NCBI GenBank assembly: GCA_028708425.1
Contig: JAQVYY010000028.1
Coordinates: 1-48,239 of the forward strand
From: Bacteroidales bacterium
Lineage (GTDB): Bacteria; Bacteroidota; Bacteroidia; Bacteroidales; Tenuifilaceae
Length of the DNA: 48,239 nucleotides
Direction: 5' to 3'
The translations under genes and the position numbers were made by a program. Positions 9,484 to 16,756 of this stretch are shown piece by piece (the stretch's first letter is position 1; every line of letters begins with the position of its first letter). The notes beneath the pieces are model-generated. The model saw nothing but the letters and a program-made list of their open reading frames with translations. It made no database searches and was not told where the DNA came from.

Positions 9484-9579
9484 TCAAGAACATTGGAGAG
9501 TAGCACCTGTTCAAAACCAATGCTTTGGCATATTGAAAATCCTTTTGATAATCATTATAAATCAGGGAATAGAAGCTAA
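9484..9579 (+). pseudogene. Remnant of a duplicated redoxin-like gene tail
   Basis: The frame ending at TAA 9577-9579 reads ..SSTCSKPMLWHIENPFDNHYKSGNRS. This matches the end of the redoxin-like gene at 1838-2596 (PMLWHIENTFYKYYQPRNRR) both in the identical PMLWHIEN core and in the distance to the stop. An in-frame stop at 9481-9483 and the lack of any start rule out a working gene. It is a decayed 3' copy left by duplication or recombination around the giant gene. Confidence 0.65.
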
Positions 9580-9634
9580 GTATTTAATTAACAGATTTAT
9601 GTACATCTAATTATTAACTAAAACTTTAACGATT

Positions 9635-10027
9635 ATGAGAATTTTATTTGTATTGAGTTTAATGTCAATTGTTGTTTTAACAACATCTTGTAAAAAAGAC
9701 ACACAAGTGGGTGCTAATCTTACTTGGGATGATAAAGGTTTTGGATTAACAGAAAACTGGAAAGCTTCATTATATGAAGACATAGTTACTTTTAAAGATG
9801 ATGGTGATTATGATGTATCGCCTCTTGAAGCAAAAAGTATTAAAGTTGGCGATAAAACAGTTTTTTATGATGTTTCTATTTCGGGCTACAGTAATTTCAC
9901 TATTTTAGTATTTAATGATGTAAACAAAAACAATAAATTTGATTTGGAGGAAATAAATTATACGTATGGCTTTGATGGCGTGGATCCCGGTGAAAGCGTA
10001 TCTATTGATATTACAGTAAGGTATTAG
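9635..10027 (+). CDS. Small lipoprotein, unknown family
   Basis: The protein has 130 residues. The N-terminus MRILFVLSLMSIVVLTTSCKK is a lipoprotein signal peptide with the lipobox TTSC, cysteine at 19, so the mature protein should be lipid-anchored. The rest is acidic and strand-rich, with an EF-hand-like stretch FNDVNKNNKFDLEEINY near 100 that could bind calcium (DVNKNNKFDLEE has the D-x-N-x-N-x-F spacing). The function is unknown. It follows the redoxin-tail remnant. Confidence 0.6.
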   Translation: MRILFVLSLMSIVVLTTSCKKDTQVGANLTWDDKGFGLTENWKASLYEDIVTFKDDGDYDVSPLEAKSIKVGDKTVFYDVSISGYSNFTILVFNDVNKNNKFDLEEINYTYGFDGVDPGESVSIDITVRY

Positions 10028-10044
10028 CAGTATTTAATGAGTTT

Positions 10045-10079
10045 AAACAAGGGAGCCAACAGAAGTGGTTCCCTTGTTT
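10045..10079. terminator. Stem-loop terminator
   Basis: AAACAAGGGAGCCA (10045-10058) pairs with TGGTTCCCTTGTTT (10066-10079) with one wobble and a 7-base loop, starting 18 bases after the lipoprotein stop codon. The stem ends in A-rich and T-rich flanks. Confidence 0.65.
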
Positions 10080-10116
10080 AGTATTTGTAATGATTCCTAA
10101 ATTCAAACCCACACTT

Positions 10117-10263
10117 TTAACCCGCATTATTCATCGAATTTGTTAAAGATGAATGCAAATACGGGTTACCCCAACATAGTCGAGCCCAATTTTGGTGACA
10201 AAATTGGTTGTGAAACTTAGTCGCTGTCGGAGATAGCAATATTCAAATAAAAAATTGGGTCTA
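10117..10263 (+). repeat. Intergenic repeat family, copy A (full length, decayed right end)
   Basis: The left end is TTAACCCGCATTATTCATC (10117-10135), with its hairpin partner GATGAATGCAAATACGGGTT following. The body (GTCGAGCCCAATTTTGG.., GAAACTTAGTCGCTGTCGG) matches the other copies. The right end is eroded to AAAAAATTGGGTCTAG. It fills most of the 346-base gap between the genes ending at 10027 and starting at 10374. Confidence 0.85.
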
Positions 10264-10373
10264 GGCATTGAATACCCAGATTTATATTAAAAAAGGTCTT
10301 ACGCTTGATTAGTTGTATAGTATTCACTATATTTAAGGCGTTATTAATAAATTATTTAACCTAAAAAAAAACC

Positions 10374-10814
10374 ATGAAAACTATTGCTAAACTATTTACA
10401 ATTGCTACTGCAAGCTTACTAATTGTTGCTTGCGCTGGTCAGGAACAAAAAAAGGATACAACCAAAGAGGATGTGAAAAAAGAGATAAATGAAGCTGCCA
10501 CAACCACCAAGGATTTTATCGAGGGAGAGTTTGATGAATTTATTAACAATTTCGAGAACTTTACTGCCAAAACCGAGGAGAATATTGCCAGCATGAGAAA
10601 CAAAGCCGACAATATTGAAGGCGAACTTAAAGCTAAACTTGATAATAAGCTTAATGATATTGAGCAAACATCGGAACAGCTTTGTAATAAGGTGGATGAG
10701 TTTAAAGATGCCGCAGGCGACAAGAAAGATGAGCTGAAAGCGGAAATAGAATCATTAAAAACAGCGCTAGACGAGAGTATAAAAGCTTTTAATGAGGAAA
10801 TGGAGAAGGAATAA
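10374..10814 (+). CDS. Coiled-coil lipoprotein
   Basis: The protein has 146 residues. MKTIAKLFTIATASLLIVACAGQ is a lipoprotein signal with lipobox IVAC (cysteine about 20). The mature part is almost entirely charged helix: repeated E/K/D with regularly spaced hydrophobic residues (DFIEGEFDEFINNFENF, NIEGELKAKLDNKLNDIEQ, AEIESLKTALDESIKAF). This suggests a long coiled coil or amphipathic bundle attached to the membrane. No enzyme motif is seen. A strong terminator follows, so it is probably a single-gene unit. Confidence 0.65.
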   Translation: MKTIAKLFTIATASLLIVACAGQEQKKDTTKEDVKKEINEAATTTKDFIEGEFDEFINNFENFTAKTEENIASMRNKADNIEGELKAKLDNKLNDIEQTSEQLCNKVDEFKDAAGDKKDELKAEIESLKTALDESIKAFNEEMEKE

Positions 10815-10843
10815 GCATAATAAATAAACAACAATAAAAAAAA

Positions 10844-10878
10844 GGGTCTCAAAGCATTTTACTTTGAGACCCTTTTTT
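10844..10878 (+). terminator. Strong intrinsic terminator
   Basis: GGGTCTCAAAG (10844-10854) pairs perfectly with CTTTGAGACCC (10862-10872) across a 7-base loop and is followed by TTTTTT. A-rich sequence upstream of the stem would make it work in both directions. Confidence 0.9.
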
Positions 10879-11216
10879 GTTTAGCAGGATGACTTAAATT
10901 TTTTACAGTAAAAAATTTGCAGCAAGGTTAAGGATGAGGTTAATAAATTTGCGGATTACGTGTTGCGAGTTGGCGAATCGAACACGCAGCACGTAGCTCG
11001 AAACTTGTGCCGTGGGTTTAACCTTTAGAGCTTGTCCTAATACAATCAGAAAGTTAGGGTAGCAGAGAAAACACAAAACCCGTAACAATCACCATTTTAC
11101 CAGTTCAAACTTTAAAACTCAGACTAGCACATGTGGTCTTAGTTTTAAAGTAAAAACCTTTGTAACCCCTTTGTATAGTATATTTGCAGTAAACAACGAA
11201 ACTAAATTTTACTGCA
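10879..11216. other. Non-coding gap with degenerate low-complexity repeats
   Basis: No gene is seen. Around 10955-11010 there are diverged repeats of the type GTGTTGCGAGTTGGCGA and ACGCAGCACGTAGCTCG. Similar GAGTTGTGGGTTACGAGTT text lies at 12620-12640, before the exporter gene. The promoter for the barrel gene is at the right edge (11159-11186). Confidence 0.5.
11159..11186 (+). promoter_or_regulatory. Promoter of the envelope cassette
   Basis: TTTG at 11159-11162 and TATATTTG at 11179-11186, a match to the Bacteroidota TTTG / TAnnTTTG pattern with a slightly short 16-base spacer. The start codon at 11217 lies 30 bases downstream. Confidence 0.55.
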
Positions 11217-12590
11217 ATGAAAAAATATTTTTTAACCTTACTTTTTTCGACAATATTCTGCTCTTTTGTATTCAGTCAGGGGCTATTCGATAACCTTACA
11301 TCTCAGTCATCGGATAGCGAGGAGAAGAAATCGTCGCTTGAATTCAATGGTTTTACCCGAGGAGTAGTTTACGGAGGATCTAAGGATTTTGATTATTCCA
11401 ATGTGTTTGGCGAATTTGCCCTAAAGGGACGCTTTGAAAAACAGAAAGCATTTCTGTACGCCGATATGCGTATACGTGAGGGCATATTTTATAACGATAG
11501 AGAGCTGCAGCTGCAGCTAAAAGAGGCATATGCCGGTTACCGAAGCAATAAAATTGACCTGTTTTTGGGTAACCAAATCGTTATGTGGGGGCGTACTGAC
11601 GGGTTTAACCCAACCAATAATATAACCCCCAACGATTACTTCTTCCTTACGTACGATCCCGACGATCAGAAAATGTCGAACTTTATGCTTCGTGCAAAGA
11701 TTAAACCCACCACTACTATTGATATTGAATTAATTGCAATACCTTTCTATAAACCATCGGTTTACCGTTATGACCTATTTAATATGGGTCAATTCGGATC
11801 GTTCGATATAGGTGAATCCGTTTCCTTTGCTCAGGTTCAAAACCCCGAGGTGAAATTCGACAAGGGTTCGCTAGCAGCACGGTTTAATCTTGAGTCATCG
11901 TTGATAAGCTTCTCAGCATCCTATTTTGTTGGTTATAATCCATTCTACGGGTTTAATCTGGAGAACTTTACATTCAGCCCACTATCTGTTAGCTTTAGGC
12001 CCGAGCCATACTTTATGCACACCATTGGTGCCGACTTTGCTCTGCCCATTAAATCGTGGATTTTTCGTGGTGAGATGGCGCTAAATCTTACTGAAGACTA
12101 TGAAAAACAAATGAATATACCCAATCCCGATCTCTCATACGTTGTAGGCATCGAAAGAAGTTTTTGGGATATTATGGCCATTTTTCAGTATGTTGGAAAG
12201 TACACCTTTGATTTTACTGAGCTAACAGAACCCGCCTCTCCTGATTTTAGTGATTTTACTGCCATACCGCAGTATGCTGCCGATATGGCGATGTTTGAGT
12301 CACAAAACTACAACCGTAAAATCTTTAATCAGCAAGAAAAAACAAACCATATGCTGTTCCTTTCGCTTAATCGCTCATTTTTATACGATGAGCTCAATAT
12401 TGAGCTAACAGGCGCATATAATATTACTTCGGAGGAGCATATGATAAGGAGTAGGGTTAAGTGGAACCTAACCGATGCCGTTTCGGCAAATATAGGTTGC
12501 AGCTTTATGCTCGGTCCTGATGGGTCTATCTATAATATGGCCGGAGGAGTAATGAATGGCGTATTTCTTGGACTTGAGGTAGGATTTTAG
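11217..12590 (+). CDS. Outer-membrane beta-barrel protein of an RND export cassette
   Basis: The protein has 457 residues with a signal peptide ending near ..FVFSQ (20). The mature protein alternates polar and hydrophobic residues as in a barrel and ends in phenylalanine (..FLGLEVGF), the usual signal for outer-membrane assembly. The motif GNQIVMWGRTDGFNPTNNITPNDYFFLTYDPDDQK resembles DUF1302-type proteins, which in proteobacteria sit beside RND exporters and LolA-like (DUF1329) proteins. The same trio is found here in order. I infer an outer-membrane exit or acceptor for a lipid-like cargo; the cargo is unknown. Confidence 0.7.
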   Translation: MKKYFLTLLFSTIFCSFVFSQGLFDNLTSQSSDSEEKKSSLEFNGFTRGVVYGGSKDFDYSNVFGEFALKGRFEKQKAFLYADMRIREGIFYNDRELQLQLKEAYAGYRSNKIDLFLGNQIVMWGRTDGFNPTNNITPNDYFFLTYDPDDQKMSNFMLRAKIKPTTTIDIELIAIPFYKPSVYRYDLFNMGQFGSFDIGESVSFAQVQNPEVKFDKGSLAARFNLESSLISFSASYFVGYNPFYGFNLENFTFSPLSVSFRPEPYFMHTIGADFALPIKSWIFRGEMALNLTEDYEKQMNIPNPDLSYVVGIERSFWDIMAIFQYVGKYTFDFTELTEPASPDFSDFTAIPQYAADMAMFESQNYNRKIFNQQEKTNHMLFLSLNRSFLYDELNIELTGAYNITSEEHMIRSRVKWNLTDAVSANIGCSFMLGPDGSIYNMAGGVMNGVFLGLEVGF

Positions 12591-12723
12591 GAGATGAAAA
12601 GGTTGATGCTAAGAAAGTTATGAGTTGTGGGTTACGAGTTTGCATAGCACCGCAAAGTGCTCACAATTAACAGCCAACAGCCAAAAACCAGTAGTAAACA
12701 ATAAAAACGCAAATTATAAAAAA

Positions 12724-15009
12724 ATGAAAACCAACGAATTTATAACCCGTTACCGCCGATGGCTAATAATAGTGCCGGTAATAATTACTCTACTTATGCT
12801 TATCCCTCTGTCGAGGGCGAAGATAAATCCAGATTTAATGGATTATCTACCCGATGATATTGAGGCCAATATAAATAATGAGCGGTTGGAAGAGATTTTC
12901 GGAAAATTTGAGCCTATTCTCATAATATTTAAATCTGATGATGTATTAGAATCTAAAACGCTCAACAGAATTTACCAAATAAACAACGAGCTAATCTACT
13001 CCGAACTGGTTGATGATGTGATGTCGCTTTTCGAAACCAAGTACATTAGGGGCGAGGATGGTGCCATGCTGGTCGATCCGGCGATTAAGTTTTTACCTGA
13101 AAACGATGATGAACGAGAGCAACTACGGCAGGAACTTGTTGATAATCCGCTGGCGTATGAACTAATGGTGTCCGATGATTTTAAGTATACCTCAATAATT
13201 CTTAGTGCCAACGAGGGCGTTTCCGATGAGGAAATATTCGATTTCATACTAACAACCCTCGACGATAACCCTGGTAACGAGGAGGTTTACCTTAATGGTT
13301 TGCCGTACTTACGGTACGAGGTACAGTCAATGGCCACACGCGACATAGCCATCCTTATGCCTCTGGGGCTTATCATAATGCTTATCTTTTTATACCTCTC
13401 GTTTAAAGAGCGTAGGGGAGTGCTACTGCCTTTTACAGTGGTGGTTATGTCAATTATTTTGGCAATAGGGCTTATGCCTCTGCTGGGATACGATTTAAGC
13501 CTGGTTGCCGTGCTTATACCCATTATGATGATTGCTATCGCTAATAACTATGGTGTTCATATTGTAGCTCGATATCAGGAACTTAATGCCAAAAACCCCG
13601 ATTGGACCATGGTACAAATAGTTACCGAGGCGCTAAAGCAGCTATCAAAACCCATTCTGCTCACCGGGTTAACTACCATCATTGGGGTAATGGGCTTAAT
13701 CGTCCATATCATGTTGCCAGCCAAACAAATGGGTATTGTAAGCTCTATAGCCATCGGGTTTGCCCTAGTGTTAAGCTTGCTTTTTATTCCGGCCATAATG
13801 ATAAAAATGAAGAAAGGAAAACCAATTAAAGCTTACACTAAGGGTAAAAAGTCAATTGTCGATAAGCTGCTTAAATGGTCGGCTAGTATTGCAATTAATA
13901 ACCCCCGACGGGTAATATATATATTTGTAAGCTTCATGATTTTGGCCGGTTTGGGTATTACCCGATTGCAGGTTAGTATTAATCTCGAAAAGATGATGCC
14001 CAAGAAACACTCGCTCCGGATATCAACCGATATTGCCAACGATAAATTTGGGGGCACTAAAAATATCAACGTACTTTTCGAGGGCGAAATAATGGAACCC
14101 GAGATTATGCAAACCATGGACAGGTTCGAAACCCAGCTAAAAGAGGTTGATGGTGTTGGCAATGTAACCTCTTTGGCATCGGTAATTCGTATTATTAGCC
14201 AATCGCTAAACGAACCCGACAGCGAGTATTACGATAAAATTCCCGATTCCCGTCAGGCCATTGCGCAGTACATTGAGTTTTATAGTATGAGTGGCGACCC
14301 CGAAGACTTCGAAAAACTGGTGGACTTTGACTATACCAAAGCTATCCTGAATATTCAGTTTGCAGCAAACAATATGGAGGAATTTAATAGGGTCGAGCAC
14401 GCAATTCGTGATATGGTTAATGAAACGCCATCGGCCACACTAGTGGCTGGGCAGTGCTTAGTTGAAAAAGAAATGGCCAATGCCATTGTTAAGGGGCAAG
14501 TCTATTCGCTAATATTTGCGCTGCTAGCCATTGCTTTGCTTCTATGGATTATTTTCCGCGCCCTTTCGGCAGGACTTATGGGCAGCATCCCGCTACTGGT
14601 TACCCTAATTTGTAACTTTGGACTTATGGGATGGTTTGGTTTTCAGCTTGATATAGGAAACTCATTGCTCTCATCAATAGCCATTGGTATTGGTGTCGAT
14701 TATACAATCCACCTTTTCTGGCGATTGAAGTACGAATTAAACCTAGGGCGCAACTACGCTGAGGCCATTCAGAATACACTTGCAACAACGGGTAGGGGAA
14801 TTGCTATAAATGCTATTTCTGTTATCATTGGTTTTGCTGTACTATTTTTCTCTGGAATGATGATTCTAAAAACATTCGCGTTCCTAATCATCTTCTCTCT
14901 GCTAATGTGCTTACTATGCGCACTAATTCTTGTACCTGCCATTACCATAATTACCGAGCCTAAGTTTTTACTAAAAAACGGTAAGAGCATTAACTTTATT
15001 AAGGAGTAA
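12724..15009 (+). CDS. RND superfamily (MMPL-type) exporter
   Basis: The open frame reaches back to 12625, but that extension reads through low-complexity intergenic text. The ATG at 12724 gives 761 residues beginning MKTNEFITRYRRWLIIVPVII, the usual cytoplasmic tail plus first membrane helix. There are two halves, each with a large periplasmic loop and a block of about five helices. The first block contains YGVHIVARYQEL, the second GIGVDYTIHLFWRLKYEL, the family's intramembrane motif with an acidic residue for proton coupling. Its length fits COG1033-type exporters. It is probably in one operon with its neighbours: 133 bases after the barrel gene and 65 before the LolA-like gene. Confidence 0.8.
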   Translation: MKTNEFITRYRRWLIIVPVIITLLMLIPLSRAKINPDLMDYLPDDIEANINNERLEEIFGKFEPILIIFKSDDVLESKTLNRIYQINNELIYSELVDDVMSLFETKYIRGEDGAMLVDPAIKFLPENDDEREQLRQELVDNPLAYELMVSDDFKYTSIILSANEGVSDEEIFDFILTTLDDNPGNEEVYLNGLPYLRYEVQSMATRDIAILMPLGLIIMLIFLYLSFKERRGVLLPFTVVVMSIILAIGLMPLLGYDLSLVAVLIPIMMIAIANNYGVHIVARYQELNAKNPDWTMVQIVTEALKQLSKPILLTGLTTIIGVMGLIVHIMLPAKQMGIVSSIAIGFALVLSLLFIPAIMIKMKKGKPIKAYTKGKKSIVDKLLKWSASIAINNPRRVIYIFVSFMILAGLGITRLQVSINLEKMMPKKHSLRISTDIANDKFGGTKNINVLFEGEIMEPEIMQTMDRFETQLKEVDGVGNVTSLASVIRIISQSLNEPDSEYYDKIPDSRQAIAQYIEFYSMSGDPEDFEKLVDFDYTKAILNIQFAANNMEEFNRVEHAIRDMVNETPSATLVAGQCLVEKEMANAIVKGQVYSLIFALLAIALLLWIIFRALSAGLMGSIPLLVTLICNFGLMGWFGFQLDIGNSLLSSIAIGIGVDYTIHLFWRLKYELNLGRNYAEAIQNTLATTGRGIAINAISVIIGFAVLFFSGMMILKTFAFLIIFSLLMCLLCALILVPAITIITEPKFLLKNGKSINFIKE

Positions 15010-15074
15010 ACAGCAAGTTTTAATAGAAAGAACAATTATTTTCAAAATACTAATATCAATATAATCAGAACATT

Positions 15075-15845
15075 ATGAGAACAATACTTATTACATCAAT
15101 TGCATTTTTAGCCCTTACTTTTCAGGGAGTAGCTCAGAACGCCCACGAAATTACCGTAAAATCAACAGAGGCCATCGAGTTTGAAGCAATGGAAATGGCT
15201 TCAAGCCTATATATTCACGATAACCGAGGTAATACACGCGAACGAGAGGTTGCCGTTGCCACCAAAAAGTTTGGTAGTACCACCAAAACGCTTATGCGTT
15301 TTCTTTCGCCCGCCGATGTGCAGGGCACCGCAATTTTAATACACGATTACGAGGAAAAGTCCGACGATATGTGGATTTATCTGCCCTCAATGCGCCGAAC
15401 CAGAAGGATTGTTAGCACCGAGCGTGGCAAAAGCTTTATGGGTTCCGAATTTTCCAATGCCGATATGAGCCGCCCTAATGTTAACGACTTTACCTACAAG
15501 CTACTAGGCGAAGAGACCGTTAACGGCAAACCCTGTTGGATAGTTGAGTCCCTAGCAAAATCGCGTGAGGTAGAAACCGAGTATGGTTTTAAAAGACGGG
15601 TATCATACATCGAAAAAAGCACCTATCTTATCCAAAAAAGCGAGATTTACGATAGGATGAATAAGCTGAATAAGATAATGACCCTTAGCGATTATCGTAA
15701 GCAATCCAATGGTCGATATTTTTCGTACGGAATGCAGATGGAAAATGTACAAAATAAGCGTCGCTCCGAGATGAGGGTGAACAAGTTCCAAATGGGTACA
15801 AATCTAAATGAGGGTAGCTTCACGGTATCAGCATTAGAAAACTAG
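15075..15845 (+). CDS. LolA-like outer-membrane lipoprotein-sorting protein
   Basis: The protein has 256 residues with a signal peptide (MRTILITSIAFLALTFQGVAQ, cleavage near 21). The mature sequence fits the LolA-like 'outer membrane lipoprotein-sorting' family: KTLMRFLSPADVQGTAILIHDYEEKSDDMWIYLPSMRRTRRI, then GSEFSNADMSRPNVNDFTYKLLGEE and a C-terminal strand set. The repeated strands form a half-barrel with a greasy groove, suited to carrying a lipid or acyl chain through the periplasm between the exporter and the barrel encoded just upstream. Confidence 0.8.
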   Translation: MRTILITSIAFLALTFQGVAQNAHEITVKSTEAIEFEAMEMASSLYIHDNRGNTREREVAVATKKFGSTTKTLMRFLSPADVQGTAILIHDYEEKSDDMWIYLPSMRRTRRIVSTERGKSFMGSEFSNADMSRPNVNDFTYKLLGEETVNGKPCWIVESLAKSREVETEYGFKRRVSYIEKSTYLIQKSEIYDRMNKLNKIMTLSDYRKQSNGRYFSYGMQMENVQNKRRSEMRVNKFQMGTNLNEGSFTVSALEN

Positions 15846-15976
15846 GCGATAAGCAAGTAAATTATAGGTATAACTATTTTCATTTTTATGGTCTGGGGAT
15901 TATTTCTCAGGCCATTTTTGTTTGTACTTTTTTTGCTGTCAATGGGTACATTTTCTATAAAAAACCTAGAAATGAT

Positions 15977-16051
15977 GTAGGTAGCAAAATAGGTTGTGAA
16001 ACTTAGTCCTTGTCGGAGACAGTAATTATTCAGATGAACAATTGGGGATAA
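15977..16051 (+). repeat. Intergenic repeat family, copy B (right half only)
   Basis: AAATAGGTTGTGAAACTTAG followed by TGTCGGAGACAGTAATTATT and the right end ATGAACAATTGGGGATAA. The left half with its hairpin is missing, so this is a truncated relic. Confidence 0.75.
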
Positions 16052-16448
16052 ATATTTTCGTCTCAACTTTTTTGCTTAGTAACATCTCTGTAATTTTAAG
16101 CAAATCAGCGTTTAATAGAACGCAAAGCACACGAAAAAACAGCTCTTCGAATGTGCTATCGCTACTCTTCGGATACGCTCAGAATTACGCTATAGTTCGG
16201 ATTAACAAGGGCCTAACAGGGCGAAGCAATCCTTAGTCAAGCTGAGCGAATACGAGGTTTAACGACCTAGCTCAGCGTTATGATTTTATCATGCTGAACA
16301 GCCTGTCGAGGGGGAAACCTCCATCAAAAACAATTCTAATCATACTTCAGTCTCGATAATTAAAAATAATTGTGTAGTTTTATACAAGCAATTCTGTAAC
16401 CTATTTTAATAATGGTATAATTACATACATTGGCGTCCGGTTAGTATT

Positions 16449-16645
16449 TATAGATTCCTCCCTACGGTCGGAATGACAGGGCGTTGAGTTGTATTTGTGA
16501 TGGGAGGGCTTGGCTAGCGGCGAAGCCGCTAGCCAAGCCCTCCCCTAAAAACTAAACATTTGTCATTGACAAAGCCATTTCTATTTTCAACGGTTTTGTA
16601 GAACATACGTTTCAGAGCGAAACGAAGTGAAGCGAAGAATCTATA
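16449..16645. repeat. 197-bp inverted-repeat element
   Basis: The left end TATAGATTCCTCCCTAC (16449-16465) and the reverse complement of the right end (16629-16645, TATAGATTCTTCGCTTC) agree at 13 of 17 positions. The interior carries GGTCGGAATGACAGGG and the long hairpin at 16502-16544. A lone left-end-like fragment (ATAGATTCCTGCT) occurs at about 25790. There is no coding frame, so it is a MITE-like or REP-like element. Confidence 0.55.
16502..16544. repeat. Perfect 20-bp hairpin with GAA loop
   Basis: GGGAGGGCTTGGCTAGCGGC (16502-16521), loop GAA, then the exact reverse complement (16525-16544). The tip reads GCGAAGC, a heptamer known to form an exceptionally stable DNA mini-hairpin. No T run follows, so a terminator role is not obvious. 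Confidence 0.9.
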
Positions 16646-16756
16646 AAGTTTAACTATGTTTTTACCGGACAATAGTGAATTGCATATATACATAAGGAGC
16701 AAGATGATGAGTAACCTATAATAATTAACCTATATATTAATCTCTAAAAATAGCTT

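Larger units (their letters stand above)
15846..16756. other. 911-base gene-free region packed with repeat debris
   Basis: No supported gene. From left to right: a 5'-truncated copy of the main repeat family (15977-16051); degenerate text of the type CGCTACTCTTCGGATACGCTCAG (about 16150-16320) that looks like worn repeat fragments; AT-rich unique sequence (16330-16440); and a 197-bp inverted-repeat element with a central perfect hairpin (16449-16645). No clear promoter for the peptidase at 16757 was found. Confidence 0.6.

Noticed and set aside
16042-16236. Plus-strand open frame of 64 codons
   Set aside because: Starts within repeat copy B and crosses degenerate repeat text; no protein-like composition.
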